The notes under the pieces are model-generated. The model did no database searches. It was given only the letters and a program-made list of their open reading frames with translations, and had not been told where the DNA came from. This document shows positions 1 through 8,921 of a stretch of DNA of 64,000 nucleotides, piece by piece (within the stretch, counting starts at the first letter, position 1; each line of letters begins with the position of its first letter). A program made the position numbers and the translations under genes. This DNA is from JAWXBM01 sp964470455 (GTDB taxonomy: Bacteria > Pseudomonadota > Gammaproteobacteria > Xanthomonadales > SZUA-36): assembly GCA_964470455.1 (NCBI GenBank), contig CAYYCX010000005.1, positions 1 to 64,000 on the forward strand, given 5' to 3'.

Positions 1-810
1 CGCGATGTGCTCAACCAGTGGCTGATGGAGCGCAAAGCGGTGCTGGAAAGCGCAGTGATGGAGTATCGCCTGCAAGCCGAAGCGGTGGACATCACATTGC
101 CAGGGCGTGGCGACCGGCGCGGTGGAATTCATCCGGTGACCCTGGCAATGCAGCGCGCTATCGACATTTTTTCCCGCCTCGGTTTCGATGTGGCCACCGG
201 TCCCGAGGTCGAAAGCGACTATTACAACTTTGAAGCCCTGAATTTCCCGGCGCATCATCCGGCCCGCGCGATGCACGACACCTTTTACTTCGCCAATGGC
301 GACCTGCTGCGCACGCATACATCGCCGGTGCAGATCCGGGTGATGGAAAAGCAGGATCCGCCATACCGCATCATCGCGCCAGGCAAGGTTTATCGCAGCG
401 ACTCCGACCAGACGCATACGCCGATGTTTCACCAGGTTGAAGGCCTGTTGATCGGCGAAGGGGTCAGCATGGCCGATCTGAAAGGCGTGCTGCAGGCATT
501 CATCAACGCGTTTTTTGAGCGCGAACTCACCATGCGTTTCCGGCCGTCCTACTTTCCGTTCACCGAGCCTTCCGCGGAAGTGGACATCGGCTGGAGCAAG
601 GGCGATGGTGCAGAGCCTGGCTGGCTGGAAATTCTCGGCTGCGGCATGGTGCACCCGAATGTGCTCAAGGCCTGTAATGTCGATCCGGAACGGTATACCG
701 GTTATGCCTTTGGCATGGGTGTGGAGCGCATTGCCATGCTCCGCTACGGGGTGACGGATTTGCGCCAGTTCTTTGAGAATGACCTGCAATTCCTGCAGCA
801 ATTTCATTGA
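1..810 (+). CDS. pheS: Phenylalanyl-tRNA synthetase alpha subunit, 5'-truncated by window edge
   Basis: This is the catalytic subunit of the alpha2beta2 class II synthetase that charges tRNA-Phe in the cytoplasm. The reading frame is open from base 1 (codons cgc-gat-gtg), so the true start and the N-terminal coiled coil lie outside the window. About 269 residues remain of a family length near 330-340. The class II motif 2 region (KVYRSDSDQTHTPMFHQVEG) and motif 3 (GMGVERIAMLRYG, near the C-terminus) are intact, so the catalytic domain is complete. pheT follows after 39 bp in the same direction. A GTG at position 7 is not a credible start because conserved sequence precedes the expected domain boundary. 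Confidence 0.97.
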   Translation, partial: RDVLNQWLMERKAVLESAVMEYRLQAEAVDITLPGRGDRRGGIHPVTLAMQRAIDIFSRLGFDVATGPEVESDYYNFEALNFPAHHPARAMHDTFYFANGDLLRTHTSPVQIRVMEKQDPPYRIIAPGKVYRSDSDQTHTPMFHQVEGLLIGEGVSMADLKGVLQAFINAFFERELTMRFRPSYFPFTEPSAEVDIGWSKGDGAEPGWLEILGCGMVHPNVLKACNVDPERYTGYAFGMGVERIAMLRYGVTDLRQFFENDLQFLQQFH

Positions 811-849
811 TTTACAGGCAAATACCAAGAACATGATCAGGTTTTTCTC

Positions 850-3228
850 ATGAGATTCAGTGTCAACTGGTTGAAGCAATGGGTGCAGATTGATCTGACC
901 GCCGCCCAACTGGCCGAGCGGCTGACCGCCAGCGGCCTGGAGGTGGACGCGGTTGCGCCCGTTGCGGCTGATTTCAGCGGCATTGTCGTGGCGGAAATCG
1001 AATCCTGCGCCCCCCATCCGGATGCCGACAAGCTGTCGGTGTGCACCGTCAATGACGGCAGCGATGAGCGTTTGCAGATTGTCTGTGGCGCCCCCAATGC
1101 GCGTCCTGGCATTCGCGTGCCCCTGGCTCGCGTGGGCGGCCGCATTGGCGCGGATTTCAAGATCAAGAAGGCCAAGCTGCGCGGAGTGGAATCCAATGGC
1201 ATGCTGTGCTCGGCGCGCGAACTGGGCCTGTCCGACGATCATTCCGGCTTGATGGAATTGCCCGCGGATGCCGAACCCGGCGCGGATTTCCACCAGTGGC
1301 TGCAGCTGGATGATCACAGCATTGAAATCGACCTCACCCCCAACCGTGCCGACTGCCTGAGCATTCGTGGCCTTGCTCGCGATGTCGCGGCCAGTTGCAA
1401 TGCTGCGTTCATCGATCACCCTGTGGAAGTGGTACCCGCGGTTACCGAAACCGGCTTTCCGATTCATCTGGAAGACCGTGAAGGCTGCCCCCGTTACGTG
1501 GGGCGCGTCATCGAAAACGTGAACGCCGCCGCGGCTTCACCACTGTGGCTGCAGGAAGCCCTGCGCCGTTGCGGCGTGCGCAGCATCAGCCCGATCGTGG
1601 ATGTCAGCAATTACGTGATGCTGGAACTGGGCCAGCCCATGCACGCCTTTGACCGTGACCGGCTGGACCGCGAAATCATCGTGCGGCGCGGCCACCAGGG
1701 CGAGAAGCTGGTATTGCTGGACGGCACAGAAGTGGACGTGGACGAGAACGTGCTGGCCATCTGTGATGCCAGCGGGCCGGTGGCCCTGGCCGGCATCATG
1801 GGTGGAAACGCCAGCGCGGTGGAACATGAAACGCGCAACATCCTGCTGGAAAGCGCCTGGTTCAATCCCGCCGTGATCATGGGCAAGGCGCGCGACTACG
1901 GCATGCACACCGATGCATCGCACCGGTTTGAACGCGGTGTCGATCCGCAAGGGCAGGTGCGGGCCGTTGAACGCGCCACGCAGCTGATCGTGGAAATCTG
2001 CGGTGGCGAACCGGGCCCGGTGCTGGTGCAGGAAGCCACCGATCTTCTGCCTGTTGCCGCCAGCGTGCGGCTGCGCCTGGAACGGCTCAACCAATTGATG
2101 GGCTTCGAGTTCCGGGCGGAGCAGGTGGAAAACATCCTGCAGCGCCTGGGCATGAACACGCAATTCGATGCCGAGTCGCAGGCCTGGACTGTAACGGCGC
2201 CCTCGGCCCGTGTCGACATCGCGATCGAGGAAGACCTCATCGAAGAAGTGGCGCGCATCCATGGCTATGACAACATTCCGGTACGCATGCCGAGCGGTGA
2301 GGCGGAAGTGGGTTCGGTAGCGAAACACCAGGTCAGCCTGCTGCAAATGCGCGAATCACTGTGCGCGGCAGCCTACCAGGAAGCGATCAACTACAGCTTT
2401 GTCGACCTCCGCCAGCTTCAGTCGGTGCACCAGGCGGACGCCGCCCTGCCGCTGGCCAACCCGTTGTCCGCTGAACTGGCCGTGCTGCGCACGACGCTGT
2501 TGCCGGGTTTGCTGGCCGCGTTGAACCGTAACCTGCGCCGCCAGCATTCACGAGTGCGTTTGTTTGAAACCGGGCTGGCATTCCTGCAAGCGGAATCGCT
2601 GCTGGAAATTCCCCGTATCGCGGCCGTGGCTTGCGGTCCGGCCTTGCCCGAACAATGGTCAGTGAAGTCCCGCGCGATGGATTATTTTGACATCAAGGGC
2701 GATGTGGAGCGCCTGCTGGCGTTGCGCGGCGATGCGCAGGTAAGTTTTGAACGGCTGAATGCGCCTTGGGCGCATCCCGGTGCCAGTGCTGCAGTGATGG
2801 TCGATGGTTATTCCGTCGGCTGGTGCGGCGCGGTGCATCCGCAGGTATTGAAAGCCCTGGACATCGATTGCGAAGTTTTTGCATTTGAGCTTGATCTCGA
2901 ACCGTTGCAGAAGCGTGGATTACAGCATGCCAGGCCGTACTCCCGTTTCCCCTCGATCCGGCGCGATATTGCCATCTGGCTGCCGGAACGGACCGCCTGG
3001 GCGAAAGTCCGTGACTGCATCGTGGAATCGGCGGGAGAACTGTTACAGAATTTGGTTGTTTTCGATGTCTATCAGGACCAGAAGCTTAAAAAAGGCTATA
3101 AAAGTCTGGCAATTGGCTTGATTTTGCAGAACGTTTCTAGCACTCTAACAGATGATGTTGCAGATCCCGTAATACAGCAGGTAATCAGCAATCTGGAAAG
3201 CAGGCTGAGTGCGGAATTAAGAGGATAA
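850..3228 (+). CDS. pheT: Phenylalanyl-tRNA synthetase beta subunit
   Basis: The 792-residue product matches the normal bacterial PheT length. An EMAP/OB-type tRNA-binding domain occupies about residues 39-150. B3/B4 (editing) and B5 domains follow, then the catalytic-like core, and an FDX-ACB anticodon-binding domain lies at about 700-792 (starting near RPYSRFPSIRRDIA). It partners PheS, encoded just upstream. The start is the ATG at 850, giving MRFSVNWLKQWV, the usual N-terminus. ihfA follows 2 bp after the stop, which is the conserved gammaproteobacterial pheST-ihfA operon, so IHF alpha is probably made from the same transcript. Confidence 0.98.
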   Translation: MRFSVNWLKQWVQIDLTAAQLAERLTASGLEVDAVAPVAADFSGIVVAEIESCAPHPDADKLSVCTVNDGSDERLQIVCGAPNARPGIRVPLARVGGRIGADFKIKKAKLRGVESNGMLCSARELGLSDDHSGLMELPADAEPGADFHQWLQLDDHSIEIDLTPNRADCLSIRGLARDVAASCNAAFIDHPVEVVPAVTETGFPIHLEDREGCPRYVGRVIENVNAAAASPLWLQEALRRCGVRSISPIVDVSNYVMLELGQPMHAFDRDRLDREIIVRRGHQGEKLVLLDGTEVDVDENVLAICDASGPVALAGIMGGNASAVEHETRNILLESAWFNPAVIMGKARDYGMHTDASHRFERGVDPQGQVRAVERATQLIVEICGGEPGPVLVQEATDLLPVAASVRLRLERLNQLMGFEFRAEQVENILQRLGMNTQFDAESQAWTVTAPSARVDIAIEEDLIEEVARIHGYDNIPVRMPSGEAEVGSVAKHQVSLLQMRESLCAAAYQEAINYSFVDLRQLQSVHQADAALPLANPLSAELAVLRTTLLPGLLAALNRNLRRQHSRVRLFETGLAFLQAESLLEIPRIAAVACGPALPEQWSVKSRAMDYFDIKGDVERLLALRGDAQVSFERLNAPWAHPGASAAVMVDGYSVGWCGAVHPQVLKALDIDCEVFAFELDLEPLQKRGLQHARPYSRFPSIRRDIAIWLPERTAWAKVRDCIVESAGELLQNLVVFDVYQDQKLKKGYKSLAIGLILQNVSSTLTDDVADPVIQQVISNLESRLSAELRG

Positions 3229-3230
3229 AC

Positions 3231-3530
3231 ATGTCGCTCACCAAAGCAGAAATTGCCGACCAGCTGTTTGAAGAAGTCGGTTTGAATAAAAGGGAAGCCA
3301 AGGAATTCGTCGATTCGTTTTTCGAGGCCATCAGGGATGCACTGGAAAGGGGTGAGAACGTCAAGCTCTCTGGATTCGGCAATTTCCAGTTGCGTGAAAA
3401 AAATCAACGGCCAGGCAGGAACCCGAAAACCGGTGAAGAGATACCCATCTCCGCGCGCCGTGTAGTCACTTTCCGTCCAGGGCAAAAACTGCGAGCAAGG
3501 GTGGAAGCTTATGTTGGATCCGGGAATTGA
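3231..3530 (+). CDS. ihfA: Integration host factor alpha subunit
   Basis: This is a 99-residue HU/IHF-family nucleoid protein that pairs with IHF beta (not in the window) and bends DNA sharply. The N-terminal helices (MSLTKAEIADQLFEEVGLNK) are followed by the GFGNFQLREK core. The flexible beta-ribbon arm (RPGRNPKTGEEIPI) carries the proline that intercalates in the minor groove. Alpha rather than beta is supported by the pheT-ihfA-merR context and by the sequence around the arm. The stop overlaps the start of the next gene by 20 bp, implying translational coupling. Confidence 0.97.
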   Translation: MSLTKAEIADQLFEEVGLNKREAKEFVDSFFEAIRDALERGENVKLSGFGNFQLREKNQRPGRNPKTGEEIPISARRVVTFRPGQKLRARVEAYVGSGN

Positions 3531-3867
3531 CCGTGATCTTCCGCCGATCCCGGCGAAACGCTATTTCACGATAGGCGAAGTAAGCGACCTGTGCGGCGTC
3601 AAGCCGCACGTGCTGCGCTATTGGGAACAGGAATTCGAGCAGCTCAAACCCGTCAAGCGGCGCGGCAACCGGCGCTATTACCAGCGCGGTGATGTCATGA
3701 TGATCCGCCAGATTCGCAGTTTGCTGTATGAACAGGGCTACACCATCGGTGGCGCACGGCAGATGCTGGAAGGTGATGAGGCACGTGATGATGTGAGCCG
3801 CAGCCAGCAGATCATCCGGCAGGTCCGGATGGAGCTGGAAGACGTTCTTCACGTGCTCAAGCGCTGA
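3511..3867 (+). CDS. MerR-family transcriptional regulator
   Basis: A 118-residue protein with an N-terminal winged helix-turn-helix of the MerR type: RYFTIGEVSDLCGVKPHVLR at about residues 19-38, followed by the YWEQEF helix and the wing (RRGNRRYYQRGDVMMI). A short helical dimerisation tail ends at LEDVLHVLKR. No metal-binding cysteine pair is seen in the C-terminal part, so it is not an obvious metal sensor. The same small MerR gene follows ihfA in many gammaproteobacteria. The ATG at 3511 lies inside ihfA (20-bp overlap). Its target is unknown. A 7-bp near duplication (GCTGAAC/GCTGAAT) spans the stop. Confidence 0.93.
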   Translation: MLDPGIDRDLPPIPAKRYFTIGEVSDLCGVKPHVLRYWEQEFEQLKPVKRRGNRRYYQRGDVMMIRQIRSLLYEQGYTIGGARQMLEGDEARDDVSRSQQIIRQVRMELEDVLHVLKR

Positions 3868-3978
3868 ACGCTGAATCTTTGCTTTTCCACAAGCCGTTGT
3901 TTTGATACCATGCCGCCTCCTTTTGCCGGGCCTCGGGCTTGACCAGGTGGCCAGGTCGAATGTTTTTTGATCAATCGT

Positions 3979-4055
<77 letters not shown>

Positions 4056-4231
4056 TCGATCATTCCAGCACGAGTTAAGTTGCCAGAAATCCACTTGAGC
4101 TGTGGCCCGAAGCTCATGCCGGCGGGCTCGAATCCATTTGGCGGCCAGGCCGCCGCACAAGCCAACGGGACTGTTCCCACACAGGCCGGCTGTCGGTTTG
4201 GCGGAGCGGTTTGCTTGGCCCCGGCTTCGCT

Positions 4232-4261
4232 TTGACGGATAATTCACACGAAGCCGATTAT
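4232..4261 (+). promoter_or_regulatory. Candidate promoter for folE2 in the tRNA-Pro/folE2 gap
   Basis: The 325-bp gap between tRNA-Pro and folE2 contains no gene I can support. A -35-like TTGACG (4232-4237) sits 18 bp before GATTAT (4256-4261), giving a leader of about 110 nt. An ATAAT/ATTAT dyad is present in the same stretch, but it does not match a Zur box well. A perfect short palindrome (GGCGGCCAGGCCGCC) lies further upstream. Confidence 0.35.
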
Positions 4262-4380
4262 AGAGTCGACTTTGCGGCCTGGTATTGCAACCCAGGCATC
4301 AGGGTTGATGTTGCGGGCTTGGGCACCCATGTGGTCAGGGTGCCGCAGGGCCACGCATCCGGGCAGATATGGAGAACATG

Positions 4381-5364
4381 ATGAGTCCAGTTGAGAGCGT
4401 CTTGCGCGAAATGCCAGACATTGCCAATGAAGTCCGGGCCGAAGTGGCCGGAGAACTGGCGTGGGTGGGCATGAATGAAATTGAAATGCCGGTGCGCATC
4501 GAAGACGACAAGGGCGGTTTGATTCAGTCTACAGCCATGGTCACGGCCTACGTCAACCTTCGCGACCCGCAGGTGCGCGGCATTCATATGTCACGGCTCT
4601 ACCTGCACCTGGACCAGGCGTTTGCCCAGCGCCCGCTGAACCCGTGCACGCTGCGCCAGTTGTTGCGGTCTTTCCTGGATTCGCACGAAGGGCTTAGCGA
4701 CCGCGCCCTGATCCGTGTGGATTTTGACTACATTACGCGCCGCCCCGCTTTGCAAAGCGACAATGAAGGTTGGCGCCGTTATCCGGTTTCCATGATAGGT
4801 ATTCTCGAAGGCAATGAGTTCAGCCTGGAAATGGGCCTGGAAGTGTTGTATTCCAGCACCTGTCCCTGTTCAGCGGCCTTGGCTCGCCAGCTGATCCAGG
4901 ACAAGTTCCGCCAGGATTTCGCCGAAGGCAAGCAACTTGACCGCGAGCAGGTGTTGCAGTGGCTGGGCAGCGATGAAGGCATCGTCGCCACGCCACACAG
5001 CCAGCGCAGCGCCGCCGAGCTGCGCGTGCGTCTCACGCCCAGCTTCGAAATGTTTCCCATCGTGGAGCTGATCGACGAGATCGAAGGCGCGCTGAAAACA
5101 CCGGTGCAGGCCACGGTAAAGCGCGAGGACGAGCAGGCATTTGCTCTGCTGAACGGCAGTAACCTGATGTTCTGCGAAGACGCGGGACGCCGCGTGCAGA
5201 CCGCCCTCAACAGCGATGATCGCATCCTGGATTTCTGGGCCCGGTGCACGCACTACGAAAGCCTGCATCCGCACAATGCCGTCTCGGTAGTCACCAAAGG
5301 AGTTGAAGGCGGTTACGTGGCGGGCGCCGGTGCGCCGGTCAGGCTGAGCCTGTCCCGCAAGTAG
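4381..5364 (+). CDS. folE2: GTP cyclohydrolase FolE2 (type IB)
   Basis: Converts GTP to 7,8-dihydroneopterin triphosphate, the first step shared by folate and queuosine synthesis. The type IB family is recognised from the TCPCSAALA segment holding two cysteines (about residues 161 and 163) and from conserved blocks such as GIHMSRLY and HPHNAVSV. The chosen ATG at 4381 has GGAG (4371-4374) six bases ahead. An in-frame ATG at 4369 has no such site and would add four residues. Type IB enzymes are not strictly zinc-dependent and in many bacteria are under Zur. No clear Zur operator is visible here, so it may be the main enzyme. queG and queF lie elsewhere in the window. Confidence 0.95.
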   Translation: MSPVESVLREMPDIANEVRAEVAGELAWVGMNEIEMPVRIEDDKGGLIQSTAMVTAYVNLRDPQVRGIHMSRLYLHLDQAFAQRPLNPCTLRQLLRSFLDSHEGLSDRALIRVDFDYITRRPALQSDNEGWRRYPVSMIGILEGNEFSLEMGLEVLYSSTCPCSAALARQLIQDKFRQDFAEGKQLDREQVLQWLGSDEGIVATPHSQRSAAELRVRLTPSFEMFPIVELIDEIEGALKTPVQATVKREDEQAFALLNGSNLMFCEDAGRRVQTALNSDDRILDFWARCTHYESLHPHNAVSVVTKGVEGGYVAGAGAPVRLSLSRK

Positions 5365-5461
5365 GCTGCGGCTCGAAACAATAGTCTCTTTCCAACCGGC
5401 CTCGTTCCAGCTGCACCTGCATCAAGCGCCTGCACGATTGCACGTCGGTTACAAGTCTCGC

Positions 5462-6355
5462 TTATGGCGTGGCTGATACCGCGGCAGGCGGTTGTCCGTC
5501 CAACAGCAATTGAGGGTCCACCCGGCGATCCAGCCAGTTCATGCGCCAATCCAGGTGTGGGCCGGATGCGCGCCCGGTGGCGCCGATGCGGGCGATCAGG
5601 TCACCCTGTTTCACTTCAGCGCCGGTTTCCACCAGGATTTCACTCAGGTGCAGGAACGTGGACGACAAACCCTGGCCGTGATCGATGATGAGCGTGCCGC
5701 CGGAGAAGTACATGTCCTTGTGGGTCAGCGTAACCTTGCCAGGCGCCGGCGCATACACCGGGTCGCCCGTGGGAGCCGCAATGTCCAGGCCATAGTGCGG
5801 CCGGCCCGGCTCGCCGTTGAGAATGCGCTGGCTGCCGTATACCCCACTGATCCGGCCGCCGGCCGGCCAGGCAAAGCCCAAGGCGTAGTCGGTGCGCTGC
5901 TCTCGCAGCTGGCGCGCGGTGGAAACCATTGCCGCTTCCTGCCGGATGCGTTCGGCCGCTTCCGGGTCCGGAGTAACGGTCCGTTGCGGAAGGCCGTCCA
6001 CCCGCTCGATGTCATATTCTCGCGGTTGCACCGGCAGTTTGAGTGTTTCAGCGGGAAGGCCGGGTGTTTCGATGCGCAATTCACGCGTGCCGGTTTCGTC
6101 CCGGTCAAAGCCGATCACGAATTGTCCTTCAGCTGTCGTCATCACCTCATTGCCGTCCAGGCTCACGCGACTGCCGGCCGCCGCCTGGCCGAATATCAGG
6201 CCGCCCTGTATGGCCTCGCCTTCCAGCGAGGTATTGGTGAGCGCGGGCAGGGTGGCCGACGCAAGGAGTCCCATGGCGGCCAGCAACAGGATGTCGGGCC
6301 AGATGAGCCTAGGTCGCGAACAACAGGACTTGCGGTGGGGCAGGAATTGCATCAT
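5462..6355 (-). CDS. M23-family (LytM) peptidoglycan endopeptidase
   Basis: A 297-residue envelope protein. A basic N-terminus and one hydrophobic segment (about residues 19-38) look like a signal anchor or signal peptide. A beta-rich linker domain follows, then a C-terminal LytM domain. Zinc-ligand motif HYGLD gives His187 and Asp191, and the catalytic histidine of FLHLSE is His236. The last motif reads GPHLDW (His267, Asp269) where LytM enzymes usually have HxH, so the third zinc ligand would be Asp rather than His. It probably cleaves peptide cross-links or activates other hydrolases in the periplasm. The gene is convergent with folE2 and follows mltD on the same strand after 11 bp. Confidence 0.9.
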   Translation of the reverse strand: MMQFLPHRKSCCSRPRLIWPDILLLAAMGLLASATLPALTNTSLEGEAIQGGLIFGQAAAGSRVSLDGNEVMTTAEGQFVIGFDRDETGTRELRIETPGLPAETLKLPVQPREYDIERVDGLPQRTVTPDPEAAERIRQEAAMVSTARQLREQRTDYALGFAWPAGGRISGVYGSQRILNGEPGRPHYGLDIAAPTGDPVYAPAPGKVTLTHKDMYFSGGTLIIDHGQGLSSTFLHLSEILVETGAEVKQGDLIARIGATGRASGPHLDWRMNWLDRRVDPQLLLDGQPPAAVSATP

Positions 6356-6366
6356 TAACCCGGGCC

Positions 6367-7935
6367 TTACAGCTGGATACGGAGTTTCTGTCCAGGCTGC
6401 AGTACCACTCCTTTATCCAGGCTGTTCCAGGTTCGAAGGTCGTTGACCCGAACCTTGTACTTGCGCGCGATACTCCAAAGCGAATCGCCGCGTACCACGA
6501 CGTAACGGATTTCACCCTGGCTGGCCTGGCCTGAAGGCGATTGCGTGGGTGTATAGAACACGGTGAGGCGGGCGCCGGCGCGCAGCGTTCGCGGGTCGCG
6601 AATGTTATTCCAATGCTGCAATTCGTTGACGGAAACCCGGTACCGTCGCGCAATTACCGACAGGTTTTCACCCGGACGCACCGTATGCGTGATGCGGTCG
6701 GCGGCGATCAGGCCGGACTGGAGCTGTTGCAATTCCGCGGCGGCGGAGGCGTATTGCGGATCGAGCAGCAATTGGTCATCGCGCGGCAACAGCAGCTTCT
6801 GTCCGGGATGTATGGTGTTGCTGGCCAGCTGGTTGCTGCTCTTCAGAACGTCGATGGGCACATGGTGCCGGTTCGAGAGTTCGGACAAGGTATCGCCCTT
6901 CTCGACCACCACCTGGTCCCAGCGCATCAGGAATGAGGGGTCGGTATTTTTCAGTGACTCCTCCAGCAAGGTGGCATTTTCCAGCGGCAACACAACGCGA
7001 AACGGGCCCTCCGGCGAAGTTGCCCAGCGGTTGAACCCCGGGTTTAGGGTGAACAGCACATCGATCGGGGTTTGGCTCATTTGCGACACCAGCACCAGGT
7101 CGGCCTGCTGGCCGATATCAACGGCAGCGATTACCGGCTTGTCGGGTGTTTGGGCCATCCTGAATGCGTAACGTTCGGGGTATTTGAACAAACAGGTCAG
7201 GCCCATCAGTTTGGGCACATAGCCGCGCGTTTCCCGCGGCAGGCTCAAGTTCCAGTAGTCGGCGGGTTTGCCGGCAGCGCGGTTACGCTTGATCTGGCGC
7301 GCCACACGGCCTTCGCCGGTGTTGTAGCCGGCCAGCGCGAGCAGCCAGTCGCCTTCAAACATTTCATTCATGTAGGACAGGTAGTCCAGCGCTGCCTGGG
7401 TGGAGGACCAGACGTCGCGCCGCCCCTCATACCACCAGTTCTGTTTCAGCCCGTAGCGGCGGCCGGTCTCGGCGATGAATTGCCAGGTGCCCAGCGCGCG
7501 GCCACTGGAAAATGCGAACGGGTCATAGGCGGATTCGACAATCGGCAGCAAGGCCAGCTCGCCCGGCATATTGCGCCGCTCGAGTTCCTCGGCGATGTAG
7601 TGAATCCAGGGTTCAGCGCGCTTGAAAATGCGCCCCATGTAGTCCGGCCGGTCGGCATACCAGCGCGCCCACTGCAGGCTGGATTCCTTTTCGGAGCATT
7701 CCGGCAGTGAAAAGCGGTCGACCACGCGTTCCCAGACGTTGACGTAAGCCTGGCTTTCATCAACCGGGGGTAACTCATACAGGTGTTCATCGACGACCGA
7801 TACGTCGGTGGGAGGTGGATTTTCCACCCGTGAAATCTGTGTATCCGGAACTTCGCCAGTGACCTGATTCGTGCCCGTGGTGGCACAGCCGGCAAGTAAC
7901 AGAAAGACCAACGTTGCCAAGGCTTTAACTGGCAC
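6367..7935 (-). CDS. mltD: Membrane-bound lytic murein transglycosylase D with LysM repeats
   Basis: A 522-residue lipoprotein. Lipobox LLAGC places the acylated cysteine at residue 17. The SLT catalytic domain covers about residues 110-260, with catalytic Glu134 in LLPIVESAYDP and the downstream GTWQFI and YNTGEG motifs. Three LysM peptidoglycan-binding repeats sit at about 343-386, 416-460 and 477-522. It cleaves the glycan strand to 1,6-anhydro products at the outer membrane. The start is GTG (7933-7935) preceded by GAGG at suitable spacing. In many gammaproteobacteria mltD lies next to gloB, as here, followed by the rnhA-dnaQ group. Confidence 0.96.
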   Translation of the reverse strand: MPVKALATLVFLLLAGCATTGTNQVTGEVPDTQISRVENPPPTDVSVVDEHLYELPPVDESQAYVNVWERVVDRFSLPECSEKESSLQWARWYADRPDYMGRIFKRAEPWIHYIAEELERRNMPGELALLPIVESAYDPFAFSSGRALGTWQFIAETGRRYGLKQNWWYEGRRDVWSSTQAALDYLSYMNEMFEGDWLLALAGYNTGEGRVARQIKRNRAAGKPADYWNLSLPRETRGYVPKLMGLTCLFKYPERYAFRMAQTPDKPVIAAVDIGQQADLVLVSQMSQTPIDVLFTLNPGFNRWATSPEGPFRVVLPLENATLLEESLKNTDPSFLMRWDQVVVEKGDTLSELSNRHHVPIDVLKSSNQLASNTIHPGQKLLLPRDDQLLLDPQYASAAAELQQLQSGLIAADRITHTVRPGENLSVIARRYRVSVNELQHWNNIRDPRTLRAGARLTVFYTPTQSPSGQASQGEIRYVVVRGDSLWSIARKYKVRVNDLRTWNSLDKGVVLQPGQKLRIQL

Positions 7936-8005
7936 CAGGAATCCTCAGTTTCTTGTTTTCGCAGGCTATTATGCGCGCGCAGCTTGTTCGGTCAAGCTTT
8001 TTTGC

Positions 8006-8776
8006 CTACCAGCTGTCCTTCCAGGCTCGGATGGCCCGCAGGGTGGCGACTCCGGCAGTAACGCCCGGATCGCGGCTCTGTGCGGCCCTGATGACCGGAT
8101 TCTCGCGGCTGCGCAGGAAGGGATTGACGGCCAGCTCGTCGCCCAGGCGGCTGGGCAGGGTGATTTTTCCTGCAGCCCGCGCCTGCTCCACCTGGCGTGT
8201 CCTTTCCTGCAGGGCCCGGTTTTCAGGCTCCACCTCCAGCGCGAAGCGGCAGTTGGCCAGCGTGTACTCATGCGCGCAGTAGACCTGCGTGCTGGCGGGA
8301 AGGTCGGCCAGCTTGTCCAGCGATTCCTGCATCTGGTCAGCCGTGCCCTCAAACAGGCGGCCGCAACCGACGCTGAACAAGGTATCCCCGCAGAACAGGC
8401 ATTCATGGCCGAAATACGCGATATGGCTGCGCGTGTGCCCGGGAACTTCCAGCACGCGGAAACTGAGCCCCAGGTCCGGCAGCTCCACTTCATCATCCTG
8501 CCTGACGACCCGGTCCAGGCCCGCGATGCGCGGGTCCGCCGGGCCGATCAGCCGTGGGTTCCACTCCTCCGCCAGGCTGGCCATGCCACCAATGTGATCG
8601 GCGTGGTGGTGCGTAATCAGGATGGTGCTGAGCTGCAGGCCGGTTTGTTGCAGCACCGTGCGTACCGGCCCGGCATCGCCCGGATCGACCACGGCGCAGT
8701 GCTTGCCACCGGTGTGCAGCAGCCAGATATAATTGTCGTTGAAAGCCGGAATGGCCTGAATGTCGATTGCGGGCAT
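8006..8776 (-). CDS. gloB: Hydroxyacylglutathione hydrolase (glyoxalase II)
   Basis: A 256-residue metallo-beta-lactamase-fold enzyme that hydrolyses S-lactoylglutathione, the second step of methylglyoxal detoxification. The binuclear metal motif THHHADH sits at residues 55-61. Further ligands are in EVPGHTRSHIAYF and FCGDTLFSVGCGR, and the glutathione-binding C-terminal region has the usual length. The gene order mltD-gloB / methyltransferase-rnhA-dnaQ is a well-conserved gammaproteobacterial neighbourhood. It is divergent from the methyltransferase-like gene across a 145-bp gap. Confidence 0.96.
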   Translation of the reverse strand: MPAIDIQAIPAFNDNYIWLLHTGGKHCAVVDPGDAGPVRTVLQQTGLQLSTILITHHHADHIGGMASLAEEWNPRLIGPADPRIAGLDRVVRQDDEVELPDLGLSFRVLEVPGHTRSHIAYFGHECLFCGDTLFSVGCGRLFEGTADQMQESLDKLADLPASTQVYCAHEYTLANCRFALEVEPENRALQERTRQVEQARAAGKITLPSRLGDELAVNPFLRSRENPVIRAAQSRDPGVTAGVATLRAIRAWKDSW

Positions 8777-8921
8777 GGTTCTTCCAGTGAGCCGGGCTTC
8801 CGATTACACGCTTCGTTGCAAAAGTAGCCAGCTGTTTCAGTGATATGAACTACAGGATATAGCCGATGCCGACTGATTCCAACAGCGTGGTTGCCCATGG
8901 CGGCAGTGCACTGGTCCGTCG

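Noticed and set aside
4110..4155. Second tRNA or tRNA fragment after tRNA-Pro (GGCTCGAATCC)
   Set aside because: There is a T-loop-like string, but no matching stems or acceptor.
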